From: Phascolomyces articulosus
Lineage: Eukaryota; Mucoromycota; Mucoromycetes; Mucorales; Lichtheimiaceae
Length of the DNA: 64,000 bases
Direction: 5' to 3'
NCBI GenBank assembly: GCA_025677815.1
Contig: JAIXMP010000004.1
Location: forward strand, 1,798,001-1,862,000
This document shows, one piece after another, positions 51,601-62,748 of this stretch. Position numbers and translations under genes: made by a program. Under the pieces are notes generated by a model. That model saw nothing but the letters and a program-made list of their open reading frames with translations. It searched no databases and was not told where the DNA came from. Numbering within the stretch: position 1 is the first letter of the stretch; every line of letters starts with the position of its first letter.

Positions 51601-53356
51601 CGAGCGGTGACATCAATATGTATTGCGCGATTAACGACTGGAACATGATGATATAACGGATTTTCACTAATATAATGATGTTAATAGTTTGCCACTTTGG
51701 ATTCATTTTTTTTTCAATAATTTGAAATTTTTCGACGTGTGCATACTCGTTGTTTGTACCCATAAGTTCATCGTATCTTTCGGTGAGCGCCTTCAATAAT
51801 GTTGACCATCTGACTTTTGATAACTTGATATGAACTGGTTCCATACTTTTTGGGTTGTTCACTATTGTAAAAGTATCCATCTTCTCCTGAAGCTTTTCAA
51901 GTAAAGGCCATCCACGAAAATGCTGTGATGCAAGCTTCATATAAGATTGGCAGAGGTGGTAATCCCCGATTTCCACAAGTACCTATACATTAAAACAGTT
52001 AGTTTTTCTTTATTACAATGGTATTTTATAATATCGAATGAGCATTTCATACTTTCATACCTGACACAATCCTTCAAGACATTTCCACTGTACCGGTGAC
52101 AATCGACCTGATAAAAATATATGTTCCAACTCATTCCAAAAATTCAAGACGGAGCCAGTATTCATGTTAAATTCGTCTTCATCAAACTGATCTGGATACT
52201 TTTCTCGTATAGCAATAATATATAATCCATGCTCATATGCCAGCCGTGCAAGTCGAGTGTTCTTTATAGAATGTGCAAGTTGTCCAACTCGGTACCATAA
52301 CGTTTGTTCCGTCTCATCAATATCCAACGCCTAATAAACGTTCCAAGTATTCTTAGATCTCAATTAACATTGTTCGATGTTTAAAATATTATTCCTATAT
52401 TTACCATCAAATAGTATTTGATAGCCTCCTTGCCTTTATCAATATCCAGTGAACCACCTGTATCAAATTCATCCTTTAAAAGAACAGCATAATTTTTATA
52501 CACTAAGAAACGTAGCATCACCAAGGATGAATTTGTCATGGTAAGGTTTTGGTTCGAATCCTTTTTTAAAAATAATAAAATAAAAAGAAATTTAATGTAA
52601 GTTTCTGTGCGAGTATGCATCATTGTGAATGAAAGAGAAACAGAAGAGTTGATCATGTACAGCAGTATCTGGTCCATTTTCAACAAGATCATCGTTAATA
52701 ATTCGCTCGTAGATTTGTTTTGCTTCTTCTTTTTGTCCTTTTTGATGAAGCTGAAGTGCTTGCTGGTACTGTTTCAAGAATTGTTCAATCTGATCGTTTA
52801 TACATAAGGTAAAGAAGGATTGATGGTATTCAATATAAGTTTATTTAACGCATTGTATATCTTAAAGAGTAAAAAAGTACCTGAATTTCAGATGGATCCG
52901 TCTCTGGAATTACAACTCCTTTATTAAGTGTAGCCCAGTTAATCTAAAATAAATAATTGCAATAAATGAAAAGAACAACGGCATTTGTACTTGTCAATCA
53001 AATATATACCATAACGTGTTGTTGTGTATTTCTTTGAAAGAATTGTGGTAAAGCACAATTATGCGAAAAATTTCAATGCGATATGACAGTCAAAGGAAAA
53101 AAAGAAAACTGTGTACAGTCAAGCAATTTATTGGTTACACGACTTTTTGAATAAGGATTTTTAAGCTATGCATACTTTTGAGGGATCAATGCAGTTTTGC
53201 GAATAAATAGACCACGGAAGGAGGGGGAGTCGGCTTATATCACAAAAGAAAAATGTATTTTTTTTTTCCTACTGGCGCATCTTGTGTGGTAGCGGCATCA
53301 TCATCCACTTTTTCTCTTTTGACCTTATCCTTATCCTGTTCCATCATATATTCCAT
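45909..53356 (-). CDS. HIR3: HIR complex subunit, Hir3/CABIN1 homologue
   Basis: Twenty-four exons, complement(53273..53356, 52881..52943, 52661..52789, 52405..52560, 52061..52330, 51747..51982, 51058..51666, 50692..50961, 50253..50607, 49783..50189, 49501..49711, 49241..49402, 49101..49152, 48697..49032, 48480..48589, 48207..48399, 47958..48095, 47763..47884, 47548..47688, 47166..47464, 46893..47073, 46531..46800, 46323..46447, 45909..46269); about 1759 aa with all phases consistent. TPR-type helices open the protein (FLKQYQQALQLHQKGQKEEA; LWYRVGQLAHSIKNTRLARL; SPVQWKCLEGLCQVLVEIGD), as in animal CABIN1 and yeast Hir3, the scaffold of the HIR/HIRA histone H3-H4 chaperone for replication-independent nucleosome assembly. 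An acidic, Ser-rich linker (exon 7) precedes SKRQKEKIENEE. Later landmarks are RYDSVLSLDTIKKKLKSLEM, LNPYDVSGWAELGHCYASLA and RRVDKHKWHHRPIYR. Two donors are unusual (GTTGGT, GTTCAT). Expected location: nucleus. Confidence 0.93.
48631..48664 (+). repeat. Poly-A run in a HIR3 intron
   Basis: About 31-34 consecutive A on the plus strand; on the coding (minus) strand this is a poly-T tract upstream of an acceptor. Confidence 0.85.
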
Positions 53357-54211
53357 CCATTCATAACTTTCAATGAAGTTTGACCTTTAGAATATTACTG
53401 TATTATTCTTACATGTCTTTATCTCTTGCTTTTTTTTCTATTATTTACCTTTCTATATATTTTTGCATATGTTTATATGTTACAATTTTACATCTCTATC
53501 TAAGTCATTATCTGTGCCCGAATCCTTCTGAATTTTTCCTATTATCATTTTCTTATTATCATACGTATATTTTATTGTCATCGTCTTTATTTATTATTGT
53601 TTCTTATCCCTTGTTATCATCATTTAGCCATCATTTACTTTTTCATTTCTATGTTATTCTTACCCAATTTATGTTCAACTGCATAGGATGACTATTTTTT
53701 TTTAGCAATCACGACAGTCCCCTGCCCCTTTTTATACCCATCAGATTTGTATTATCTTTATCTCGTTAAATTGGATAGTACACATAGAAAAGGGACAAAT
53801 GAAGTGTGCGTTAGAGAGTCTGGTTCGTCTAATCGTCTCAATTAAATTTATATTTATTTATTTATTTAGTTTTATATAAAGAAAACGATTATTAAGTCGT
53901 TATTCGCTTTTCTCTTATCTATTTTAAGTTAACTATCTTTAATTCCCATATTTAGGGATTGTTGACATTGTATTGCATAAACAGACAACCTTTGATTTTA
54001 TTATTTTTCTCTTGTTCATTTTATTTTTCCAGCTAAATTTATAGCACATTTTATTTTCTTTGAGTTATTACTCAAAACCTTTATTATATTTTCGTTACGC
54101 AATAAAAACAGGACGTAACGATAGCTTCTCTAAAGAGTGCGACGGATTCTTTTTCGAAGAAACATTCCATGTTTTGGTTTTCAAACATTAAATCAGTTGA
54201 TGGGCCGATGT
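53357..54211. other. Intergenic, promoter side of the HIR3 gene
   Basis: T-rich on the plus strand, no supported gene. An open frame at 53380-53691 consists of Leu/Ser/Tyr/Phe repeats from T-rich sequence and is rejected. Confidence 0.5.
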
Positions 54212-56420
54212 TTACTGTAAGGTTGTAAGACTATTTGCTGTATGTAACCCTGTTTTCAACTTTTGCTTTGTTGTACCACCATCAGATTCGTTTAATAACC
54301 CAATAAAAATAAAACCAATGTGGGGCACTGATTCATTTGATGCCTCCGCATGAAAATCGTCAGACGTCGCCCGTGCATATGCTTCGGCTACGATGATAAT
54401 ACTAATAAGTTTATTCGTTCCATTAATGATCATAGCGTTTGTAAATAATTGTGTCAAAGGTTGAAGCTGGGGCACAGTACTAGAGTCAAATTGCAACAAA
54501 TTTTCCACCTCATCGTCTGTTTGCATGTAAGCCATATCATCAATAAACCGTGGAATACATGAAGCCTTGATAAATCGTGTTATGGATTCCATTTTGTCAT
54601 TGGTACTGTCATTTTCTACGTGTTACTTTTTTCTTGGTGGATCTTTGTGAAATCGAATAGTATAAGTTCCTTCTATAGTTTCCTGCTCTTCCTTCGCAAC
54701 CTTCAGTTGGATTGCGTCCTTGACTGGTAACCATTGGTGTACAGTTCTTGGTGCTGTTCTTGTTTTTGTCGTTGTTGGAATCAATGGTTATTTTTAAAGG
54801 TTCGAGGTCGAGGAATTTCGCTGCATGATATGACCTACAGCTAAAATCATTCAAAGCATCTGCAGTTCCTTGTTCATATGTAAATGGAAGGGTTTTGAAG
54901 AGTTGGTGTATGTATTGAAACACTATCCGCTTGTGGTGATATTGTATTTTCAAGAAATTTTCTGACCTGCCATGTAATTGTTACCAAAGGGAGTATCAAG
55001 GAGTAGAATTCAGTAGTTGATGTTGGAAAATCCATAGGGCCAAGTTATAAGGTTTCCTTTTGGGTTGCCCAAAAACCGTACCACCATTATTAAACCTGTA
55101 AAATGTAATACTATGTATCAGTTATAAGTTATCTTTTCTTTTTGTCGTCATTCCTGTTTTAAGTTTCAATTTTTTCATACCATCGATCACATAGGCAGCT
55201 ACAACAACTTTTTGGCTATTTCTTGGATTACATTTTGAAATTCTCCATGCCATATGCTTCAAAGTTTTCAGAACCTTTGTTGTGTACTCATTGATCCATT
55301 TGGTGGATGTTGTTCATCCAGTTAAAACTGCTTCACCACAGCCATATTCGTTTGTTCTATTTGCAATAATTATATCCATTTTACTGCCACACATATGTTT
55401 TGACAATGGAGTGATACCCGATATCGATCGTTCGCCATTCTTGCTTTCACTCGACATATTATTGATTTTTTCACTATCATAATTGTTATTAGTTACTCTT
55501 GTTTGTGAATCCAACTATCATGCACATCTAAACTATATTTAAGATATGCTAAACGCACCATGTTACCTCCAAATCAGTTGAATCAAGAAAAAACCATATC
55601 TGATGTACAATATCATTTTCTGTTTTGTTATAAAAGTTAGAATTATACCTGTACAAATCAAGATCGGCCCCAATGGTTTTATTGAGCCAATACAGTTCCA
55701 GATGTTTTTTAGGATGTTATGTTTTTGAAATCGATATCAATAAGAATGTCAAGGTCTTGCTATAATTTTATGTAAAGACATGTAAGTTAGAGTGAAATGG
55801 TGCATACCATTACGACGATGTAACCCATGCGGTCAAGGATCTACATATCCACGGATACCATAGATATACTACGTCGTGGATGAACGGATAACGGAACCGC
55901 ATGGTTGTAAATAGAAATATAAGAAAGATTAAATATTCTACAACATCTTTGTATTGATCAATATATTGTTGTAATCCTTGAGGAAAAGGTTGAAGAGCAG
56001 GAGCTGGTAATCACGATTCTCATTTATATCTGCTTCAGTAAAGTATTCGGAACAAGATAATTTGTCATTCGGATCGATGATATTGAAATGGGAAAGACTA
56101 AAAAATAAGACGACAGGTCACCAGTTAATTCATATATATATATATATATATATTTATTAATAGTATAGTGTACAGGGAGTAAAGTTGCATACTGTTCATA
56201 ATTACTCTTGCTTGGCAACTTCTTCATTTCATTCTCCACAGATTTTCCTATTGACACTTCCACTTTGGATAATACAACTTACCATATGCTTCGTTCACAA
56301 ACTGTTTGTTGGATTCTGAAAGTTTACCAGACGAATTTTTTGTGGACAGACTTTAATTGAATTCTTTAATGAGCCTTCACCATCCAAAGCACGCATAATA
56401 GGTACTGTTTTTCATATATC
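54212..56420 (-). pseudogene. Broken multi-exon gene with a possible nuclease-like motif
   Basis: Coding-like blocks follow one another on the minus strand (MRALDGEGSLKNSIKVCPQK; VEVSIGKSVENEMKKLPSKS; GSKMDIIIANRTNEYGCGEA; TKWINEYTTKVLKTLKHMAW; then the 54609-54953 and 54212-54592 frames). They are separated by introns and by clear damage, including an in-frame TGA just after the GCGEA block and an LTR fragment lodged at about 55795. The K-x-D-x-I-I ... EYG-x-GE wording resembles the active-site region of PD-(D/E)XK nuclease-fold proteins and, as I recall it, a multi-copy Mucorales gene family; both are inference. Boundaries are approximate. Confidence 0.45.
55795..55935 (+). repeat. Partial LTR copy
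   Basis: Shares order and wording with the LTR-like sequence at 57538 onward: ATGGTG-3nt-ACCATTA-GACGAT, the CATG-GTCA block, TGGATGA-CGCATGGTT and TAGAAATATAAGA. About 135 bp are kept, with many substitutions. Confidence 0.55.
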
Positions 56421-57537
56421 CGTACATTCAGCATCCGTATCCCTATCCTAATGCTCGGATCAGATTCAGATATGGTCCATATCCTATCCGTTTTATCTAT
56501 GACATCCGAAAGATATAACAAATATTTTTTATAATAAATAGACCTGTTATAGCATATAGTTATTATACTTTATTTTATCAATATATAATATAAAAATTTA
56601 CTATCATAGTATTATTAGAGCAACATTATTATACTTATGAAAATGATTATATACCAATCCTAACATATCATAAATATGATATTACTACTTTGGAAAATAC
56701 TCTTACCTTTTTTTTATTCTATTAATAAATGAGATATTTAGTAATAATATAATAATCACTTGCTACTTAACAGAAATGGCTTGACATGATGTTATTTAAT
56801 AAGGTTGCGTATGTTAACTTGACAACACCGATGGCAGCATGAATCTCATCACAGTTAATTTAGATTGGTAATTAGCGCCATTACAAATGGACATTACAAT
56901 GATCTTACAGAGATCGTCGAATTAGGTTCCTTTTTTTTTTTTTTTTTTGAAAAATACTATCGTCGTTTCCGCTTCTTCTGAACAAGTTTGATTTAGAAAA
57001 ATATGTTCAGTGGCATGTTATGTTGGAGGAAAATAAAAAAGATGTGATATATGCGGAGGTAAGCCTATTTCGCCATTTAAAAAAATATCTCATCGGCATA
57101 ACAAGGTGGGTTACACATCTATTTTCTTCCTTTTTTGACTCTGTTTTTATTTTTCTTCGTTATTATTCCCTAATAAGCAGATCCGAATGTTACGTTATAA
57201 AAGCATCGCTTTTCCTCTATATTGTCTTGCCTTTTACTTTTTATATCTATCTCTAACACACGATTACATAACTCAATGGCCTATAGGACTATTTTTTGGG
57301 GTAGGTGAAATTAATTGAATGGAAGAAAATGGGCGTTCAACAACAATTAGCTAAAACTTTGACAGTATCTGCAGAATTCAACACGTAATCCAAAGGGTTC
57401 CTTTTGGACAATATGGTACCAAGGTCAAGTATATATATATATATGTGTGTGTGTGTGCGTTCGGAAGAGTGTTTGACATGACATGCTCTTATCCCTATTC
57501 TTTTAGTTTTTTTTCCTCTACTTTTTTAGATTGACTT
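56421..57537. other. Intergenic
   Basis: Very AT-rich and without a supported gene; includes a T run at about 56930-56949. Two short direct words (GTATCC/ATATCC-rich) near 56420-56500 suggest further decayed repeats. Confidence 0.4.
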
Positions 57538-57960
57538 GAAATGTAATGGTGTAGACCATTATGACGATATACAACTCATGAAGTCATTGATCAGCATATC
57601 TGCGGATATCAATATATACAAGGATAATTGGATGGATCAATATAAATAACTATATGGATGATCATTGATGAACGCATGGTTATATATAGAAATATAAGAT
57701 GAACCAGTATAGTTATAGAAATGTAGATCATTTATATTAGCATAGACGTTAGATTAGCCCTTATATTTCGATGTATATAAAAAGAGGGATCTTGCAAACC
57801 AAGTTCCCATATCGTTTTATTATTCATATATCTCGACCCTTAACTACTCTATTATATTTCATTTCGCACTTCCTCACACTGTCTAATCGAACCCGTTTGT
57901 AAGTATACAAATTAGACTTGCGTTATAATAGTAACATACTACACTAGTTACTCTTTTGTA
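57538..57960 (+). repeat. LTR-like sequence of a Ty3/gypsy-type element
   Basis: Begins TGTAATGGTG next to a palindromic TAATGGTGTAGACCATTA, carries a TATA-like TATATAAAAAGAGGGATC near 57775, and lies about 500 bp upstream of a reverse-transcriptase remnant in the same orientation. A second partial copy lies at 55795. The 3' border is uncertain and may lie further downstream, up to about 58430. Confidence 0.5.
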
Positions 57961-58441
57961 ATAACAAGAACTGCTAATCTAAGCTTCACTTGTTATATAT
58001 TTTTTATACTTCAAATGATAATTCAATTATATATTATATATTATTCGTATTATATATTTTACTGTGGCCTAAAGAATCTATGCTAATATATGTAGCTGTA
58101 TAATCATATATAAACAGATACTTGCTTAAAACATTAGTATTGATATCTGTTACTTTAATCAGTGTAATATATGTTAATATTACTAGTGCTCACTAAATAT
58201 CACGAACTGATATATAAAAACTTTAGTTGCTATAAGAATTGTAATTATAAGAAGCAAATCTTATTAGTAACATCATGTTGCTCACCAAAAGCCCTATTAA
58301 TCAATATCATTAATATAACTGATTAACACATTTTGGTGTTTACACTCAATTATCATATCATAAATTATTATCTATCTTATAAGCAACACATATTGTGTTC
58401 ACACTTTCATCACCACTAAATTACTATCAAACCAAATATCA

Positions 58442-59396
58442 GTGCAACAACGTGACATTTTCTATAAGATGAAAAGCGCCACTATTTTTACTACTTTAGA
58501 CTTAAAGAGTTGCTTTCACAAATTTAAGATTTTTGAAGAACATCAGAATCATACTTCTTTTACCTTTGAAAATCAACAATATTGTTTCGTCAGCTCTCCA
58601 TTTGGTTTAAAATTTTTATCTTCTCATGTACAAAGATGTATGCAGTCTTTATTTAATGATCTTCCATACTGTAATGTTTATGTTGACGACATTGTCATAG
58701 CCACAGATGGGGATATGGATTTATATGCTCTTCACGTACAAGAAGTTTTACACAGACTTTCTTCTGTAAACCTTGTTATCAACCATGAAAAATGCTCCTG
58801 GGCTCAAAAAAGTGTTGGTTTATTAGGTTTTAATAAACAGGCTGGTTCCATTTCCATTGACAAAAAGAAACTTACAAACGTTAATGAATGGCCATTGCCT
58901 CCTGATACCTAATCTTTATTACGTTTTCTTGGATACATTAATTACTTACGTTCTCATATACCCGGTATCCAGATACTTACTTCAAAGTTGGATAAGCTTC
59001 GAAATGTAAAAGTTCTATTGGATCACTGGACAGATGAACATACCATTGCTTTTAATAATATTAAGATGGCACTTCAAAATGCTCCAGTTCTTTCTCAAAT
59101 CGATGAAAGGCTTCCCCTTTACCTTGCTACTGATGCATCTGACACAGGTATTGGATGTGTACTTTATCAAATCGTAAATAATCAATATCGTTATATTAGT
59201 TTTATGGGACGTAGCCTTAATAAGGCAGAATCCTCATACAGCACTATAAAAAGAGAGCTTTTGAGTATTGTTTTCAGTCTTTGCTGCTTTCATAAGATTC
59301 TATAGGGTTGGCCGCATAAACTTACCGTACAGTGTGATCATAAAGTACTTTCATATCTACACACACAACCTATTGCTAATATGATAATGGTTAACT
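58442..59396 (+). pseudogene. Ty3/gypsy retrotransposon pol remnant (RT and RNase H)
   Basis: One continuous frame with three in-frame stops (58910-58912, 59303-59305, about 59394). It carries the reverse-transcriptase palm motifs (TTLDLKS for motif A, YVDDIVIA for the catalytic DD motif) and the beginning of RNase H (LATDASDTGIGCVLYQ). The 5' part of RT, gag, protease and all of integrase are missing, so the copy is dead. Its neighbours are an LTR-like sequence upstream and a hairpin-rich sequence downstream, where the element ends abruptly. It belongs to a fungal retroelement resident in this genome. Confidence 0.9.
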
Positions 59397-59418
59397 AGGA
59401 GACCTATGGCCTCCATCG

Positions 59419-59440
59419 CAAAGGGGGCAAGCCCCCTTTG
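59419..59440. repeat. Perfect 10-bp GC-rich hairpin
   Basis: CAAAGGGGGC-AA-GCCCCCTTTG: ten paired bases around a two-base loop, in sequence that is otherwise about 70 percent AT. It is followed directly by ACCCCCC. Confidence 0.85.
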
Positions 59441-59474
59441 ACCCCCCTTCACTTGTCGTTTAAGGCTGGATAAT

Positions 59475-59556
59475 AGTTTTGTGAACTCAATGCTGTATAA
59501 TTGTTTTGGGGATTCAATGTTGTATATATGTTTTGGGAATACAGTGATATATATTT
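59475..59556 (+). repeat. Three degenerate tandem units of about 27 bp
   Basis: Units begin near 59475, 59503 and 59530. Each starts GTTTTG-G, continues with a (T/A)CA(A/G)TG-like word and ends in a TATA-rich stretch. Confidence 0.6.
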
Positions 59557-59640
59557 ATTGAAAAAAAAAGACAAAAATTAGCTTCGCGAATTTTCTTCAC
59601 TTTTTATTTTAATTGGTCATATTAGACTTTAAAGTTAACT

Positions 59641-59690
59641 GGAAAAAAATGGAAACAACCCGCTTCGCAAGTTGTTTCCATTTTTTTTCC
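59641..59690. repeat. Long inverted repeat/hairpin
   Basis: The left arm GGAAAAAAATGGAAACAAC pairs with the right arm GTTGTTTCCATTTTTTTTCC around an 11-nt loop (CCGCTTCGCAA). The near-perfect stem of about 19 bp is typical of a MITE core or of the terminal hairpin of a Helitron-like element (inference). Confidence 0.8.
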
Positions 59691-60294
59691 CTTTTGCTTT
59701 TCCTTTTTTGATATCCTAAACATTATCTCTGAAGCTTATTATTCACCCTAAACCCTATATCTTTGAAAAAAAAGTAATAATGAGTTAGTCTATGGTAGTT
59801 ATATTGAATAAAAAAAAATAAGTGAAGAGTAAAAGAAAAAGAGGATATAACAGTCATAGATACATGAGTAATACAATAATTGTGAGTGTTGTGATTTGTA
59901 AAAGTGATAACGATATATGAAGAGAAGTTTGAAAGAAGCAAGATACTATAACAGTAATAAATATTTGTGTTGGTGGTGTGGTATGGATAAGAATTAATGA
60001 TAGAATTAATGACAAAGAGAGATGGAGACAGAAGAAGTCTTGTGAGAATCGATATAGATTTATTATAATGATCAAGATGATAATAAAGATAATTATATTC
60101 TAGTTTTACAAGTACAGTATTTATATATTTTCTTATCCATGCCACTTAATCATTGATCATGGTAGTTTGTTAATATTGCATTTGTTTGATATAACGGATA
60201 TATATTATAGGTAGTGTTTATGGTGATATAACACAACATGAGGAGAAATAATTATATTTGTTGTACATATACACTGGAAAAAAGGGGGCATATC

Positions 60295-60728
60295 TGTTGT
60301 ATCAGAGAGAAATCAATCAATAAAAAGAATAAAAGGAGACGAGATAAGTCAACAAGACCCGAAATAATCAACTGAAGTTTATTAAGATAAAAAATAATCT
60401 CTCTATTTATAAGAAAGTGCTCATCATGGATGGACTATCACAACTTGCACATTATGGTGTAATATTAGAATATAGATTGCATCATTTGGATTGCGTGTTA
60501 TGAGGACAGTATATTTAAGTAGACCATGAATGATATCGTTAGAAGGATTGCGTGATCCAGCATAATTAACAATATGTGAAAGAGGATGGTGCAATACTGT
60601 GTGTAACATAAGTAATTATCCAAATAGAATCACCGCACAAGTGAGATATAGGGTGAATGACAGTAATAATAATAATAATAATGAAGAATTATTATTTATT
60701 GTGAAGCTATTGTATGTTGGATACAACA
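60295..60728 (-). repeat. Solo LTR (434 bp), minus orientation
   Basis: Its reverse complement matches 62309-62748 along its whole length: the TGTTGTATCC start, a TCACTTGTG-GG block, the GTCCATCCATGATGAGCA block, the TATA-like TATAAATAGAGAGATTATTTTT, and the end TTGATACAACA or TGATACAACA. The ends are inverted repeats of each other (TGTTGTATC...GATACAACA), as LTR ends are. No polypurine tract or primer-binding site adjoins it, so it is a solo LTR. The flanks ATATC and GCATC may be a decayed 5-bp target duplication. Confidence 0.8.
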
Positions 60729-61143
60729 GCATCAAGCCATTATTAAAGAATGATCCGTACGAACCTCGTGTTTGGCAAAAGTTTGCTGCTGGCACATTCG
60801 ATGGCGATCCTTCTTTGGTCTGTTACTTAGCAAGAAAGTGGTACGTCTGATGGTTTATATTAATAAATTGAGATAGTGTGTCCTAAATCAAGTTGCTATA
60901 TATTTTGCATTTAGGAGAAAGGGTGCATACACCTATAGTCCATTTGCTAAGCTCCAGGCCTTTGGGTGTGGTGGTTATAGCCAACCGACACCATCTTTTG
61001 AATGGTGTAATGATGATGATGATATGGAGGAGAAAAACGAGGAGGAGAAAAAGGAAGTGAAGATTCCTGAGCTGGTGGAGTATGAGAGCAGCTCAGATGA
61101 TGATGAGTGGAGCGATGAGGAGACGACCTATGAAGAAGTATAG
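60729..61143 (+). pseudogene. 3' part of an unknown gene cut by the solo LTR
   Basis: Two exons (60729..60838 and 60915..61143), joined TG|G across a 76-nt intron (GTACGT...TTTAG). The product reads DPYEPRVWQKFAAGTFDGDP, then YLARKWRKGAYTYSPFAKLQ, then a Glu/Asp-rich tail to a stop. The open frame continues upstream into the antisense of the LTR (to about 60566) but has no ATG there, so the true 5' part has been replaced. I do not recognise the family; the W-Q-K-F and Cys/Gly-rich (FGCGGY) words are the only landmarks. It is intact enough to be expressed if transcribed from the LTR side. Confidence 0.6.
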
Positions 61144-61894
61144 GAGGAAGTTAGAAACTGTCCTATTTTTTAATAAACTTTTTTTTTTATTAACTTGAAA
61201 TTTCTTATGTTTTTTTTTTATATTGGAATAATATGAACAGAAATAAAACTTTTACTGTTGTTTTATAGGATTCAAGATCACTTATTTTGCATATTTTGTA
61301 TATCTTTTTCTACAGTGTAATCATTTTTGATTAAGTAATGAATAAGTTAAATTATACTCCATTTAAATTTAAAAATGCCAAAAATGTCAAGTTATTGATC
61401 CTTTCAATATAGTTTTTTTTATCAATGCCCTCTCAAGATAGAGATAAAAAGATATAAAGATTATTTCTGACTAAAAATAATATTATATAATTTATTAACA
61501 TGACTGGCTTTATATTATTTGGCCATGATGTGTTATAGTTTAGTTTTAACTGTTATAAATTTTGCACACAAAAAAAAAAAAAAATAGTAGACTTTATAAT
61601 TTATGAGATTCTTATAATATTTATATAACAGTTCAAATATCAAGAAACTATTGATATTCTGATGAAATTTTTGTGATTATTAGAAATATCAATAGTGTAT
61701 CACAATAATGAAATTCTGGTGATACACCCCTTTTTTTGCAGTGAGGTATATTGTCCTATTTAGTAATCATTCTTCATCTTTCTTCTGTATTCTAGATTAT
61801 TAGTAATAAGGAACGAATCAAGAGTGATATAGTGCATTATTGGTTATATTATGTTTTATTATAGAATGATGTTTAACCAGTTATTTATGAATAA
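61144..61894. other. Non-coding, AT-rich
   Basis: No gene. A short near-palindromic set around 61650-61720 (ATATCAATAGT / ACTATTGATAT type) suggests another decayed small element. Confidence 0.4.
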
Positions 61895-62167
61895 GTGAAT
61901 CTATCATGTATTAGTATGGTTTACTACACCTGGGAACCAATTGAGTACTTCAATGATATGACGCTAATTGAAAAATATTGGCAACATCGAAATAACAACA
62001 ATGATATAACTGGCAAATGTACACCACCTCCACATCTTAATAAAAATAAAAATACAGACAGTAAGGTTGGATACATACTACCAACACCAAATAAAAGTAA
62101 ATTGAGCAAACATACATTAAATGAGCTATATCGTTTACCTCGTTTTACCAAATACAGATGCACTTAA
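61895..62167 (+). pseudogene. Chromodomain remnant at the end of a retrotransposon integrase
   Basis: The frame contains TWEP followed by an alpha-helical segment ending IEKYWQ, which is the C-terminal half of a chromodomain as found at the end of chromovirus (Ty3/gypsy) integrases. The N-terminal half of the domain and all of integrase are absent. The frame ends 140 bp before a polypurine tract and an LTR, the position expected for the end of pol. It has no ATG at its open start (61895 is GTG). Confidence 0.7.
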
Positions 62168-62295
62168 ACATATCTTTCTCCAAAACTATTTTTTACCTAT
62201 GACCCTAGGATTTTTTAACTAGAGTTTTATCGATTATGTTTCTTCTCTTATGAAGCCAATGTAAAGCAAAACTCATCATGATGGTTGTTCTAACC

Positions 62296-62306
62296 TGGTG
62301 GGGGGT
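62296..62306 (+). other. Polypurine tract of an LTR retrotransposon
   Basis: The purine run GGTGGGGGG lies directly before the LTR at 62309. In LTR retrotransposons this primes plus-strand DNA synthesis. Confidence 0.6.
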
Positions 62307-62308
62307 AA

Positions 62309-62748
62309 TATTGTATCCAACATATAATGGCTTCTTAATTATTATTATTATTTATAATAGAAAATGCTATTCACCCTTTGCCTCACTTGTGTGGTAATTA
62401 TATTTAAAGTACAGCTACTGTGACATAGATTATGCTTTTCTCCTAGGCATATCATTTATTATGTAAATGTGTAATTCACTTCTTGATTCCCACCATCATC
62501 GTTCACACATTCTATAACTTCTGTTATTCACATAGTTTTATAGTATATATAATTTAAATAATATGGTCTATAAGAAATATAATACTGTAATATACATATA
62601 GTGGCAGTCCATCCATGATGAGCAAATTAGTATAAATAGAGAGATTATTTTTGAATTATAATAAAAACACACTGAATTATTTTGGGTCTCATTGACTTAT
62701 ATTGTCTCCTGCTTATTTCTTTTATTTTTTGATCTTATTGATACAACA
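62309..62748 (+). repeat. 3' LTR (440 bp), plus orientation
   Basis: Partner of the inverted LTR at 60295-60728, preceded by a polypurine tract and a chromodomain remnant, so it is the 3' LTR of a largely deleted element. TATA-like TATAAATAGAGAG lies at about 62632; the end is TTGATACAACA. Confidence 0.8.

Larger units (their letters stand above)
59397..60294. other. Repeat-rich, non-coding
   Basis: Holds two strong hairpins and a degenerate tandem repeat (listed separately). A long minus-strand open frame at 59723-60145 is Ser/Ile/Tyr-rich, lacks domain support and is rejected. Confidence 0.45.

Noticed and set aside
52540..52565. tRNA T-loop-like GGTTCGAATCC
   Set aside because: It lies inside a well-supported HIR3 exon, and no acceptor stem or anticodon arm surrounds it.
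59723..60145. 140-codon minus-strand ORF
   Set aside because: Ser/Ile/Tyr-rich translation of AT-rich repeats, without domain or splice support.
60424..60609. Minus-strand ORF of 61 codons
   Set aside because: It falls wholly inside the solo LTR and has no equivalent open frame in the other LTR copy.
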